A stretch of 64,000 nucleotides of DNA from Oceanihabitans sp. 2_MG-2023 (GCF_030547245.1 NZ_JAUOQT010000003.1:124001-188000), one strand, 5' to 3'; shown: positions 16,211-24,031, counted from the stretch's first letter. Numbers and translations are program-made. The notes: a model not told the origin generated them from the sequence alone.

Positions 16211-17188
16211 TTATTCCAATCTAAAGTTATTTGTTGCTGCAACACCTTTTAAGCATTTTGGTACATTAGGAGCTTCAGTATTACTGGCAACATAATGGTA
16301 GATACCATCTGGAAACTCTGTTGTACTTGCTGTAATTCCTCCACATTCATCTAGATTAGAAGGTTCCACTTGATACGCATATATAGGAAAACCATCTTTT
16401 GCAAAACCTATGAGCTTAGTTCCTGAAACTTGATTTACTAAAGTACAGCTAACATCATCTATTTCATTAGCTTCAAGAACTTGATTCATTGTTTCAGCAA
16501 CAAAATGCCAGTGATAATATCCCACAGGATCATGATGTCCTCCACACGGGTCTAATGAAGGTATATTTCCTGCAATTTCATTTCCAGGATTAGCTACAGA
16601 AGGCGGATCTCCATTAATTGGTACACCATCTACAGAAACACCAATTAACTCTACGGTATCTATAGTGTTATTACTCGAAGCTAATATTGGTGATGCAGGA
16701 ATTAAAAATATTAATAATAAATTATTATCTGGAGCTGCTTCAAGGCAATAGGAATAATCTTGATTCACTGGCCCAGAATTAAAATCATCTATATTAATAT
16801 TACCAGCGTCATCAACAATGTCATAACCATCTGTTTCCATGGCATTAAAAAGACTAGCTTTCATTACTTGAAAACCTGGGTTTGTAGCTCCATCATAAAC
16901 TCCTAAGCCTCCAATATCATTAATAGTTGTAGGACAATAAGGACCATTATCAACAGGGTTACTAGTAAAAACTAACTGATAGCAATCTCCAGTAGACCCG
17001 TCTTCTAAAGAGCAGTCTATTTTTTCAAAAGAAACAAGAGATGTAGCATTAAAATACGCTTCCTGTAAGATATCTTCAGACAAGTCTACCTCATAACTAT
17101 TAATACCATTATCGTCACTACTACATCCGATATAAGTAAAAATGGATAAGAAAATGCTTGTGTTTCGCATTATTTTCTTTGAATTCAT
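16211..17188 (-). CDS. Divergent YHYH-domain lipoprotein
   Basis: 325 aa. Lipobox FTYIGCSSDDNG. Residues about 55-110 carry CYQLVFTS, then NGPYCPTTI, a variant of the CYxxxxS...GPWCP signature of the other large YHYH proteins. The YHYH motif itself is changed: DPVGYYHWHFVAET (HWH in place of HYH) and, near the C-terminus, GIYHYVASNTE. The GFPIY motif of the family is kept. Start overlaps the upstream DUF6702-like gene by 4 bp; a start at MRNTSIFLS six codons later is equally possible. It belongs to the operon driven from 18891. The altered motif could mean different metal preference. Confidence 0.82.
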   Translation of the reverse strand: MNSKKIMRNTSIFLSIFTYIGCSSDDNGINSYEVDLSEDILQEAYFNATSLVSFEKIDCSLEDGSTGDCYQLVFTSNPVDNGPYCPTTINDIGGLGVYDGATNPGFQVMKASLFNAMETDGYDIVDDAGNINIDDFNSGPVNQDYSYCLEAAPDNNLLLIFLIPASPILASSNNTIDTVELIGVSVDGVPINGDPPSVANPGNEIAGNIPSLDPCGGHHDPVGYYHWHFVAETMNQVLEANEIDDVSCTLVNQVSGTKLIGFAKDGFPIYAYQVEPSNLDECGGITASTTEFPDGIYHYVASNTEAPNVPKCLKGVAATNNFRLE

Positions 17189-17796
17189 AATTGTATTTTT
17201 TTGAAAACTAAAACTTTTAACAACAAGCTAGCGCCTAACATAACGAGTAAAACAAGTAACAATTTATATGAAAAAAGGCTAGCCTCTTTTATTGTTTCAA
17301 CAACAAATTTATTTTCATCTACTACTAATTTTAAAGTATGCTTGTTTTTATTATTAAGTATAAAATGTTCTTTATTAAAACCGTTTTTTAAAAGTACTAA
17401 AGCGCTTTTATTATTATAAACATCTTGAAAAGTACTATTTTTAATGGCTACATTTTTAAACTCTGAAGGCACACCAAATACTTCAAAAACCACTTTTGTT
17501 TCATGTCCTAATTTGACAATTCCTGGACTTAATGTTATGTTTTGATTATTATCAAATTTAATTTCTAAATTATTTTTAACAAGATCTAAAACCATTTGCT
17601 GAAACTCTTCAGGTGTTTCATACGATGCATAATGAGTTTTAACTTCGTATTGAAATGCGGTTAATGATGCACTAATTTGAAGTATCCATGTATTATTTTC
17701 TTTTTCAACCAACAAGGTTGTAGATGTTTCTGGCTGATGTGCAAAAACGGAAATATTAAGAAATAGGAAAATAAATACTATTTTTTTATAAAGCAT
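17185..17796 (-). CDS. DUF6702-like exported membrane protein
   Basis: 203 aa. Signal peptide MLYKKIVFIFLFLNISVFA, cleavage before HQPETSTT, giving an N-terminal His as in the paralogue at 15607. The ectodomain shows the same order: strand-rich start, FQYEVKTHYASYETPEEF helix, LVKNNLEIKFDNNQNITL, then KLGHETKVVFEVFGVP. A C-terminal membrane helix lies at about 178-197 (LLLVLLVMLGASLLLKVLVF). It overlaps the next gene by 4 bp and follows the YHYH gene by 39 bp. An N-terminal His after signal cleavage is a known copper-binding arrangement in other families, but here that is only a suggestion. Confidence 0.7.
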   Translation of the reverse strand: MLYKKIVFIFLFLNISVFAHQPETSTTLLVEKENNTWILQISASLTAFQYEVKTHYASYETPEEFQQMVLDLVKNNLEIKFDNNQNITLSPGIVKLGHETKVVFEVFGVPSEFKNVAIKNSTFQDVYNNKSALVLLKNGFNKEHFILNNKNKHTLKLVVDENKFVVETIKEASLFSYKLLLVLLVMLGASLLLKVLVFKKIQL

Positions 17797-17835
17797 AATT
17801 ATAGTTTTTAAAATGGTTTTAAACCATAAGGCTAT

Positions 17836-18834
17836 TTAATCCATTGCGTAAGCACCTTGTAAGCCATTAATAAAATTGTTATTACCTGCATAATCTACGT
17901 GATAATGATAACCACGAGTATCATCGGTATGCCCAAGTAAGGTGTCTAAGTCATTATATTCGTTACCATCTGAATCTAAATGCTCATAAATACCATGACC
18001 ATCTAATGCATAACCAATTAAAGCTGCATGTCCATCTGTTTGTTCTATTTTAGTACTAAAACCAGTTGCAGCATGATAATGGTACCCTTGATTAACATTA
18101 ATATGACCTCCAGCATCATCAAATGGAGCTAAAGTATATGCACCAAGGATGTTGTCTACAGGTGCTGGTGCAGAAAACTCAATACCATTTAGTGCAATTC
18201 CTCGAGTTGAAGGAACTGTATTAGCTTGTCCTCCAGGGCCTGTAGCAAAAAACACAGCATTATCTTGTAATACCGGAGTTATAGGTATAAGCCATGTTTG
18301 TGTTAAATCTGCTATATAAGAAGGTAAACACTCTACACAAAAGTTTTCGTATTCATCACCAACATTAGGATTTGCTGCATTGATACAATCTTCTTCAGTT
18401 TCAGTAATATAAATATCACCATTAGCATCATACATTTGCCAAGTTGTATCGTTATAAAATGTTGCCATATTTTCTACAAAAGCACCATCTACATCATACA
18501 CTTCACCATCTTCTAACCAGATTCCTCCAGCTGAAGCATCGTCTGAAATATTATCTGGACACCAAGGCCCCATTTCATGATCTGAAGGAGCACTACTTGT
18601 TACTATTTGGTAGCAATTTGTAGAAGTACCATCGGATAAGGTACAAGGAACTGTTGTTATAGTTACTGATCCATCAGCAGTTGAAAAATAAGATGCATCA
18701 ACTAAAACTACAACATCATCTGTGTTTGTATCCTCTTCTAAATCGGATAACGTATTACCATCGTCACTACTACAAGATAGCGTGCTAGATATTAGTATAA
18801 TTAATAATAAACTTTTAAAAAATAGCTTTTCCAT
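17836..18834 (-). CDS. YHYH-domain lipoprotein
   Basis: 332 aa. Lipobox STLSCSSDDG. Residues about 60-160 hold CYQIVTSS, HEMGPWCPDNI, GGIWLEDGEVYDVDG, NFCVECLPSYI, closely matching the gene at 13846. The YHYH domain has HINVNQGYHYHAATGFSTK and, near the end, DTRGYHYHVDYAGN, with GYALDGHGIYEH between. Unlike 13846 it lacks EF-hands. It is the first gene of the longest unit of the locus and has a copy of the shared promoter element 28 nt upstream of its ATG. Likely anchored in a membrane facing the periplasm or surface; metal binding inferred from conserved His, Cys and Met. Confidence 0.87.
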   Translation of the reverse strand: MEKLFFKSLLLIILISSTLSCSSDDGNTLSDLEEDTNTDDVVVLVDASYFSTADGSVTITTVPCTLSDGTSTNCYQIVTSSAPSDHEMGPWCPDNISDDASAGGIWLEDGEVYDVDGAFVENMATFYNDTTWQMYDANGDIYITETEEDCINAANPNVGDEYENFCVECLPSYIADLTQTWLIPITPVLQDNAVFFATGPGGQANTVPSTRGIALNGIEFSAPAPVDNILGAYTLAPFDDAGGHINVNQGYHYHAATGFSTKIEQTDGHAALIGYALDGHGIYEHLDSDGNEYNDLDTLLGHTDDTRGYHYHVDYAGNNNFINGLQGAYAMD

Positions 18835-18862
18835 AATTTTAGTTTTTAAGTGTTTTATATTT

Positions 18863-18891
18863 AGATGAATTATTATAAAAATACTTGCGCT
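18863..18891 (-). promoter_or_regulatory. ECF-type promoter element, copy 3 (AGCGCAAGT-N15-CATCT)
   Basis: Minus-strand AGCGCAAGT (18891-18883), 15 nt, CATCT (18867-18863), 28 nt before the ATG of the first YHYH gene. The downstream bases AAATATAAAACACT nearly repeat those of copy 4, so conservation extends beyond the two boxes. The only nearby candidate regulator is the ECF sigma gene at 21048. Confidence 0.75.
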
Positions 18892-18905
18892 TATAATTTG
18901 TATTT

Positions 18906-19658
18906 TTATAAACTGCTTAATTCTTTATTCAATTTAAAGGCAATAGTTTCTGTTTTAATCTTTAAAACTTTACTATTTAACAACTGTATTTCTGTTTGCA
19001 AAAGTCTATCTATCAATGCGTTTTGATATGACCTGCTGTTTAAAAGGGATAAATAATTAGATTCTTGAGAAAAAGATTTCGCTTTTTTAAAATCTAAACC
19101 ACGTTTCGAAATGATATCGATTAAAGACACATGTGATTCTATTGCTGGCTGTAAACGGTTAACAATAATGTTTTCAATTTTATTTTCTTGACTTTCAAAA
19201 CTATCTAATTCGTTAGGATAAGAAGCGATAAGATCTTTTAATAAAATACTTTCAATAAATTCGAACTTATTGGTGCTATTTACAGAGTTTATTGCGCCAT
19301 TATGTAATTGTGTTGTTTTATAATTTAGCGCAACAATTCCTTCTTTTATTTCATTTGTTAAATCTTTTTCTTCTAATCCGATACTTTTAATAGTTGTATT
19401 TATACTTTCTAAATCCTTTGTATATCTTGCAATAGAAGAATCTAAAAGAATTAAATTAGAATTTAACTCTTCATTAAGGGATTGATAAATCTTAAACTCT
19501 ACAATTTTATTTTTTCGTATTTCATTTAAGTTATTAATTTTCCATGCAATTAAAATACCAATAACGATTAGAATAATTTCTCCTAACGCATAAGCTATAT
19601 AGCTTTTTGTTTTGCCAGAAATCAAGACGGTACGTCTAATTTTTCTAAAAATCTTCAT
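18906..19658 (-). CDS. DUF6090-family membrane protein
   Basis: 250 aa. The N-terminus MKIFRKIRRTVLISGKTKSYIAYALGE leads into one membrane helix at about 28-42 (IILIVIGILIAWKINNLNE), the hallmark of DUF6090 proteins, which are numerous in Flavobacteriia. The rest is predicted helical and contains no catalytic motif I recognise. It lies between the EF-hand gene at 19759 (separated by a terminator) and the YHYH operon, on the same strand, without a visible copy of the shared promoter. Function unknown; it may be a bystander in the locus. Confidence 0.85.
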   Translation of the reverse strand: MKIFRKIRRTVLISGKTKSYIAYALGEIILIVIGILIAWKINNLNEIRKNKIVEFKIYQSLNEELNSNLILLDSSIARYTKDLESINTTIKSIGLEEKDLTNEIKEGIVALNYKTTQLHNGAINSVNSTNKFEFIESILLKDLIASYPNELDSFESQENKIENIIVNRLQPAIESHVSLIDIISKRGLDFKKAKSFSQESNYLSLLNSRSYQNALIDRLLQTEIQLLNSKVLKIKTETIAFKLNKELSSL

Positions 19659-19693
19659 ATTTAAAACTCTTTTTTAGTTATGGTTATAAGTAT

Positions 19694-19730
19694 AAAAAAA
19701 GCTTCATATTTACGTATGAAGCCTTTTTTT
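19694..19730 (-). terminator. Terminator after the small EF-hand gene
   Basis: Stem GCTTCATA / TATGAAGC with a 6-nt loop, flanked by A-tract and T-tract so it can work in both directions. It separates the EF-hand gene at 19759 from the DUF6090 gene. Confidence 0.8.
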
Positions 19731-19758
19731 TAACTAACTAATTCAAAAAAACTATACT

Positions 19759-20046
19759 TTATTTTCTTTTCCCTCTTCCTTTTGGTTTAGGAGCTTCTTC
19801 TAATTCTTTCTCTGAAATAAAACCATCTTCATCTGTATCAATTGTAGAAAATTCATCTTTTAAAGGTCCTTTTACTTCATCTTCAGAAAGCTTACCGTCT
19901 TCATTAGTGTCCATTTCTTCTAACATTTCACTAAATGTAGGAGGAGTTCTTTGCTGTCTGTCTTGCGATTGTGCAAAACTAGAGTTCGACATACATACTG
20001 TTAATGTAAATACGAATACTATTGTTTTAAATGTGTTACTTTTCAT
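19759..20046 (-). CDS. Small secreted EF-hand protein
   Basis: 95 aa. Signal peptide MKSNTFKTIVFVFTLTVC...SFAQ, no lipobox at the cleavage site. Two EF-hand loops, DTNEDGKLSEDE and DTDEDGFISEKE, joined by a KGPLKDEFSTI linker also present in the other EF-hand genes of this locus (KGPLxxxFxxxD), so these are paralogues. Basic tail PKGRGKRK. It is a single-gene unit: terminator upstream (after the gene at 20167), its own promoter element, and a terminator downstream. Likely periplasmic or secreted metal binder. Confidence 0.88.
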   Translation of the reverse strand: MKSNTFKTIVFVFTLTVCMSNSSFAQSQDRQQRTPPTFSEMLEEMDTNEDGKLSEDEVKGPLKDEFSTIDTDEDGFISEKELEEAPKPKGRGKRK

Positions 20047-20076
20047 AATTAAAATATTTTATTGTTATGTAGTTTT

Positions 20077-20105
20077 AGATGCTAGTATATGGATTTACTT
20101 GTCGT
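20077..20105 (-). promoter_or_regulatory. ECF-type promoter element, copy 2 (ACGACAAGT-N15-CATCT)
   Basis: Minus-strand ACGACAAGT (20105-20097), 15 nt, CATCT (20081-20077), 30 nt before the ATG of the small EF-hand gene. It differs from the other copies at two positions of the first box but keeps CAAGT, CATCT and the spacing. It begins downstream of a terminator, as expected for a separate promoter. Confidence 0.7.
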
Positions 20106-20126
20106 GTTTATTGTTAAATAAAAGCC

Positions 20127-20156
20127 AAAAAAAAACACCTCATTACGAAGTGCTTT
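20127..20156 (-). terminator. Terminator of the sigma/anti-sigma/sensor unit
   Basis: Minus-strand AGCACTT / AGGTGTT stem (with G-U pairs) followed by a run of nine T. It follows the gene at 20167 by about 10 bp. Confidence 0.6.
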
Positions 20157-20166
20157 TCTATTTTTA

Positions 20167-20694
20167 TTAAAAATCTTTAGGAGGCGGAGGTCTATGGCCA
20201 TCTTTTCCTTCTGGACCTCTTTGCCCATTTCGAGGTGGAGGTCTATTTTCTCCCTCTCCTCTACGAAGCGCATCTTTTAATATTTTTTTTAATTTTTCTT
20301 TTTGTTTATCATCACATAAATCTTGAAGACTTTTAAAGTGGTAGAATATTTCTGTCTCAATGGCTTTTTGCTTGTTTCCAATTAACGATGTTATAGAGTC
20401 TACAGTTATTTCATTTACTACGGAAGCATTCGACATATTATTAAATAAAGCATCTTTTAGTCCTCTTAAATCGTCGTTAATTTGCATCATTTTAGCATGA
20501 TGTTTATTATTTAAGATTTCAAAATCTTTAGATTGAGAATCACTAAAATTCAGTTCTTTTTTTATAAAACGAATAGGGTCTTTAGCTCCTTTATTTTGGT
20601 TTGTACTAGAATTATTCAAAAAATTAAATAGGAAAAATCCATTTACTAGTATTAAAAAAGCAAGTAAAATATATAAAATGGTATTTTTTTTCAT
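20167..20694 (-). CDS. Membrane-anchored CnrX/Spy-like periplasmic sensor or chaperone
   Basis: 175 aa. One N-terminal membrane helix (about 6-26), then a helical periplasmic domain of the Spy/CpxP/ZraP/CnrX (heavy-metal resistance) type: FIKKELNFSDSQSKDFEILN, KHHAKMMQINDDLRGLKDAL, YHFKSLQDLCDDKQKEKL. The HHAKMM stretch and the later His fit the positions of metal ligands in CnrX-like sensors. The C-terminal 35 residues are Pro/Arg/Gly-rich (RPPPRNGQRGPEGKDGHRPP). It follows the anti-sigma-like gene by 5 bp, so sigma, membrane protein and sensor are contiguous, the gene set of cnrYXH in another order. Role as metal or stress sensor is inference. Confidence 0.72.
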   Translation of the reverse strand: MKKNTILYILLAFLILVNGFFLFNFLNNSSTNQNKGAKDPIRFIKKELNFSDSQSKDFEILNNKHHAKMMQINDDLRGLKDALFNNMSNASVVNEITVDSITSLIGNKQKAIETEIFYHFKSLQDLCDDKQKEKLKKILKDALRRGEGENRPPPRNGQRGPEGKDGHRPPPPKDF

Positions 20695-20699
20695 GTTAA

Positions 20700-21011
20700 T
20701 TAATTTAATAGCGAATTGTCTTCATTAACAGATAAACCATACGATTCTGCAAACTGATTTACATTTTCATCATAGGTTGTTACTTTTAACTTGGTAAAAG
20801 CGATTACATTTATTGCAACGACACAAACCAAAGTCGCAAATTGCAGTTTTGGTGAAAACCAAGACCAAGCAATATTTTCTTCTTCCTTTTGAGAAAACAA
20901 TCGTTGCATGGTTTTATCCTTAAAAAAAGGGGAAACAGTAACTTGTTCAATAGACGTAGCTGCTTTTAGCGTACTATCAATCTTTTCTTGTATGTTATTA
21001 TTAGCGTTCAT
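20700..21011 (-). CDS. Single-pass membrane protein, probable anti-sigma factor
   Basis: 103 aa. About 55 cytoplasmic residues (NANNNIQEKIDSTLKAATS...), one membrane helix at about 56-75 (LQFATLVCVVAINVIAFTKL) and a short periplasmic tail. No zinc-binding HxxxCxxC motif is present, so it is not a classic ZAS anti-sigma factor, but size, topology and position directly after an ECF sigma gene and before a CnrX/Spy-like gene match the CnrY type. The ATG lies only 8 nt after the CATCT box of the promoter element upstream, so the transcript could be almost leaderless. Confidence 0.62.
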   Translation of the reverse strand: MNANNNIQEKIDSTLKAATSIEQVTVSPFFKDKTMQRLFSQKEEENIAWSWFSPKLQFATLVCVVAINVIAFTKLKVTTYDENVNQFAESYGLSVNEDNSLLN

Positions 21012-21019
21012 ATATATTA

Positions 21020-21048
21020 AGATGCAAAAAAATTAAAAAACTTGCGCT
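21020..21048 (-). promoter_or_regulatory. ECF-type promoter element, copy 1 (AGCGCAAGT-N15-CATCT)
   Basis: Minus-strand AGCGCAAGT (21048-21040), 15 nt, CATCT (21024-21020). It overlaps the stop codon of the sigma factor gene, so an upstream promoter for sigma and this internal promoter for the anti-sigma/sensor pair may be separate. A feedback arrangement in which sigma raises its own inhibitor would follow. Confidence 0.7.
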
Positions 21049-21626
21049 TATTTTTCATTTTTATAAAAATGTTCTAATGATACTTGTAAATTCTTTTTAG
21101 CTCTAAATAATAAAGACTCGATAGAGCTAATACTCTTTTCTGTAATCTCACTAATTTCTTTATAGCTTTTATCGTCAATTTTATTTAATGTAAATACTAT
21201 TCTTTGTGCTTCTGGCAATTTATTGATAGCGTAAAACAAAGTATTACTAGTTTCTTTTTGCTCTAGTACAATTCCTGGATGGTTTATTTCTGTAAAATAG
21301 TTGGTTTTATCTATTTCTATATCGTTTCCGGTTAGAGATTGCAAAAAAGCAAAACGTTTTTTAGTATTCTTTTTTCGAATAAACTCTAAGCATTTATTGG
21401 TTGTTATTCTATAAATCCAAGTTGATAACTTAGAATTCCCTTTAAATTTATGAATGGAATTAAAAACTTCTACAAAAACATCTTGTGCTATGTCTTCGGC
21501 ATCTTCTTTATTAGGCACAAAGGAGATACAAGTAGCAAATACTTTTTGCTGAAAAAGATCCATAAGCTTTCCATAAGCAAATTGCTTTCCTGCTCTTAAG
21601 TCATTAATAAAATCTTGTTCTTCCAA
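21048..21626 (-). CDS. ECF RNA polymerase sigma factor
   Basis: 192 aa. Region 2 at about 20-90 (DIAQDVFVEVFNSIHKFKG, LSTWIYRITTNKCLEFIRKK) and region 4 at about 125-185 (INKLPEAQRIVFTLNKIDDK, YKEISEITEKSISSIESLLFRAKKNL), the usual ECF layout. The start appears to be TTG; no ATG is suitably placed and the N-terminus MEEQDFINDLRAG fits the family. It heads the minus-strand block of YHYH and EF-hand genes. Four promoter-like elements of identical architecture downstream make it the likely regulator of the locus. Confidence 0.92.
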   Translation of the reverse strand: MEEQDFINDLRAGKQFAYGKLMDLFQQKVFATCISFVPNKEDAEDIAQDVFVEVFNSIHKFKGNSKLSTWIYRITTNKCLEFIRKKNTKKRFAFLQSLTGNDIEIDKTNYFTEINHPGIVLEQKETSNTLFYAINKLPEAQRIVFTLNKIDDKSYKEISEITEKSISSIESLLFRAKKNLQVSLEHFYKNEK

Positions 21627-21663
21627 ATACTTATATTAAAAAGTGTAAAGTATAAAAAATAAC

Positions 21664-22782
21664 TTAAACTGTTTTTTGTTTTATTTTAATCCCAAGTTTT
21701 TTTTCTATTTCTTGTACTCTAGAAAACTCATTAGCTAGTATTAAAGCTATAGATTCGCCTTTTTTACCTGCTCTTGCAGTTCTTCCAGATCTGTGTGTGT
21801 AATATTCTAAATGTTCAGGTAATTGGTAATGTATAACAAAACCTAAATTATTAACATCAATACCTCTAGCAGATACATCTGTAGAAATTAATATTTGCAA
21901 ACTAGTATTTTTAAAAGCACGCATTACTTTTTCACGATCTCTTTGTTGCATATCTCCTTCAAGAGCACCAACATTAAATCCTTCTTGTTGTAATTGATGT
22001 GTTAAGGCTTGTGTACCAGCTTTAGTTTTACAAAAAATAATACCACGTTCTTCCGTTCTTTCTTCTAAAACAGATACTAATACATTTATTTTATTTTGCA
22101 AGGTAGTTTCAACAAAAAAGTGTGCAATATTGGCATTAACAAGGCTGTTTCTATTTATTTCCAGTCGTACAGCGTCTGGTTTTATATAACGTTTTACAAT
22201 ATCTTTTAAGGTTTCTGGCATGGTTGCAGAGAATAACCAAGTGTTTTTTGATCCTTTAGTTGTTTTTAAAATGGTTGTTAAATCGTCTTTAAACCCCATG
22301 CTAAGCATCTCGTCAGCCTCGTCTAAAACCAAAGTTTCTATGTTTTTTAAATCTATAATATCTCTATTAATTAAATCCACCAAACGCCCAGGAGTTGCAA
22401 CAATAATATGCGTTGTACGCTTTAGGTTTTTAATTTGAATATCAATTTTTTCACCACCATAAACACCTTCACAAAATATTTTTGTATCGTTATACTTTGT
22501 AAATTTAAAAAGTTGTTTTTTTATTTGTTGCACTAGTTCTCTGGTTGGCGACAAAATTAGTGCCTGTATCTCTTCTTTTTTGGGGTTAATATTATGGAGA
22601 ACAGGCAATCCGTAAGCTGCAGTTTTCCCTGTTCCTGTTTGTGCTAAACCAATTAAATCTGTTTTAGAATTAATTAAAATAGGAATTGCTTGTTGCTGAA
22701 TTTCTGTAGGTTCTTTTATGCCTAATTCTTTTAAAGATTTTACATAATTTTTATGAATACCTAACGCTGAAAATGATGCCAT
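21664..22782 (-). CDS. DEAD-box ATP-dependent RNA helicase
   Basis: 372 aa from MASFSALGI; an in-frame start 48 bp upstream would overlap the preceding gene and add an unrelated tail. Motifs in order: Q-motif region EPTEIQQQAI, AQTGTGKT (I), PTRELVQQ (Ia), TPGRL, DEAD (II), SAT (III), then STDVSARGID and HRSGRTARAG (V, VI). There is almost no C-terminal extension after the helicase core. Acts on RNA structure in the cytoplasm, for example in ribosome assembly or mRNA decay. 22 bp after the rRNA methyltransferase gene, perhaps cotranscribed. Confidence 0.93.
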   Translation of the reverse strand: MASFSALGIHKNYVKSLKELGIKEPTEIQQQAIPILINSKTDLIGLAQTGTGKTAAYGLPVLHNINPKKEEIQALILSPTRELVQQIKKQLFKFTKYNDTKIFCEGVYGGEKIDIQIKNLKRTTHIIVATPGRLVDLINRDIIDLKNIETLVLDEADEMLSMGFKDDLTTILKTTKGSKNTWLFSATMPETLKDIVKRYIKPDAVRLEINRNSLVNANIAHFFVETTLQNKINVLVSVLEERTEERGIIFCKTKAGTQALTHQLQQEGFNVGALEGDMQQRDREKVMRAFKNTSLQILISTDVSARGIDVNNLGFVIHYQLPEHLEYYTHRSGRTARAGKKGESIALILANEFSRVQEIEKKLGIKIKQKTV

Positions 22783-22804
22783 ATTTATATATTTTTCTCT
22801 TAAT

Positions 22805-24031
22805 TTATCCTTGTAATTTATAATACCCACACTTTAAATAAGCGCCTTCTGGAAAACCTACTGGATGATCTGTATCGTGCTCTGTTTTTAAAATCACTTT
22901 ATAATTTCGATTAGATGCTCTTAAAACCTGTGCATTTATATCGAAAAAAGTTTGTGCTAGTATTCTGCTAGAACAAGAAGCTAAAACTAATAAACCGTTT
23001 TTTGCTGTTAATTCTATACCTAAACTTGCTAATTGCGCATATTTTTTCTTTGCTAAATCTATTTCGCTTTGTTGTTTAGCAAAACTTGGAGGATCTATAA
23101 CTACAACATCAAAAGTAATGTTATCTGTTATTAACTTTTTCATTGCTACAAAAGCATCTCCTGCAATCGTTTTATGTTTGCCAGAATACGTATTTAATTC
23201 CCCATTAGCAACCGCCATTTCCAATGCTTGTTTACTAATATCTAAGCTAGTAACTTCTTTAGCTTGATTCGCTAGTGCATGTACCGAAAACCCACCAGCA
23301 TAACTAAAAACATCTAAAACGGTTTTACCACGACTCCACTCACCTACTTGTTTTCGGTTTAATCTATGGTCTAAAAAATATCCTGTTTTATGTCCATGAA
23401 TTACATTTGCCGAAAATTGTACGCCATGCTCTACAAATTGTACTACTTCATTTGTTAAAACACCATAAACGACTTCTCCATCTTTTAAATCATGCGCTTT
23501 ACTTTGTTCTAAGCTTCTGCTTAAACGTAAAACAACCGTATTACAATTGCTTACTTTTATTAAAGATTCTAGAATATTTTGTAAATAATTTAGCCAAATT
23601 TCAGAATATACTTTTACCACTAAAACCGTATCATACACATCGGCAATAAAACCAGGAAAGCCATCATTTTCGCCAAAAAGTAGTCTATAACTATTGGTAT
23701 TCGTTTTTAATAAAGAGCTTCTTTTAAGAAAAGCTTTCTTTATTTTCTGATTAAAAAAAGTAGCATCTATAGCAATGGCTTCTCCATGATGAATCATTTT
23801 GATTCGAATAGGTGAAGCTAAATCGAATAAACCAAAGCCAATTATTTTGTTTTTATTCTTCCCAAAAATAATCGCTAAATCCCCAGTTTGTGGTTCTTTA
23901 TTCGTTTTTATTATACTATCCGAAAAAACCCAAGGATGTTTTTGTATTACAAACCTCTCTCCTTTTGCATTTAATTTTACTGCAATACGTTGACTTGTTT
24001 TTAAAGTAGAAAAAGTTCTTTTAAAATGCAT
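22805..24031 (-). CDS. rlmI: Class I SAM-dependent rRNA methyltransferase (RlmI family)
   Basis: 408 aa. N-terminal PUA domain (about 14-85: LNAKGERFVIQKHPWVFSDS, GDLAIIFGKNKNKIIGFGLFD), then the RlmI EEHEE region and a Rossmann methyltransferase core with VLDVFSYAGGFSVHA (SAM binding), VVIDPPSF (catalytic DPPSF) and SCSSRI (active-site Cys). RlmI makes m5C1962 in 23S rRNA in E. coli; same family, so the activity is likely though the exact position is inferred. Next to a DEAD-box helicase gene, which fits ribosome assembly. Confidence 0.9.
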   Translation of the reverse strand: MHFKRTFSTLKTSQRIAVKLNAKGERFVIQKHPWVFSDSIIKTNKEPQTGDLAIIFGKNKNKIIGFGLFDLASPIRIKMIHHGEAIAIDATFFNQKIKKAFLKRSSLLKTNTNSYRLLFGENDGFPGFIADVYDTVLVVKVYSEIWLNYLQNILESLIKVSNCNTVVLRLSRSLEQSKAHDLKDGEVVYGVLTNEVVQFVEHGVQFSANVIHGHKTGYFLDHRLNRKQVGEWSRGKTVLDVFSYAGGFSVHALANQAKEVTSLDISKQALEMAVANGELNTYSGKHKTIAGDAFVAMKKLITDNITFDVVVIDPPSFAKQQSEIDLAKKKYAQLASLGIELTAKNGLLVLASCSSRILAQTFFDINAQVLRASNRNYKVILKTEHDTDHPVGFPEGAYLKCGYYKLQG

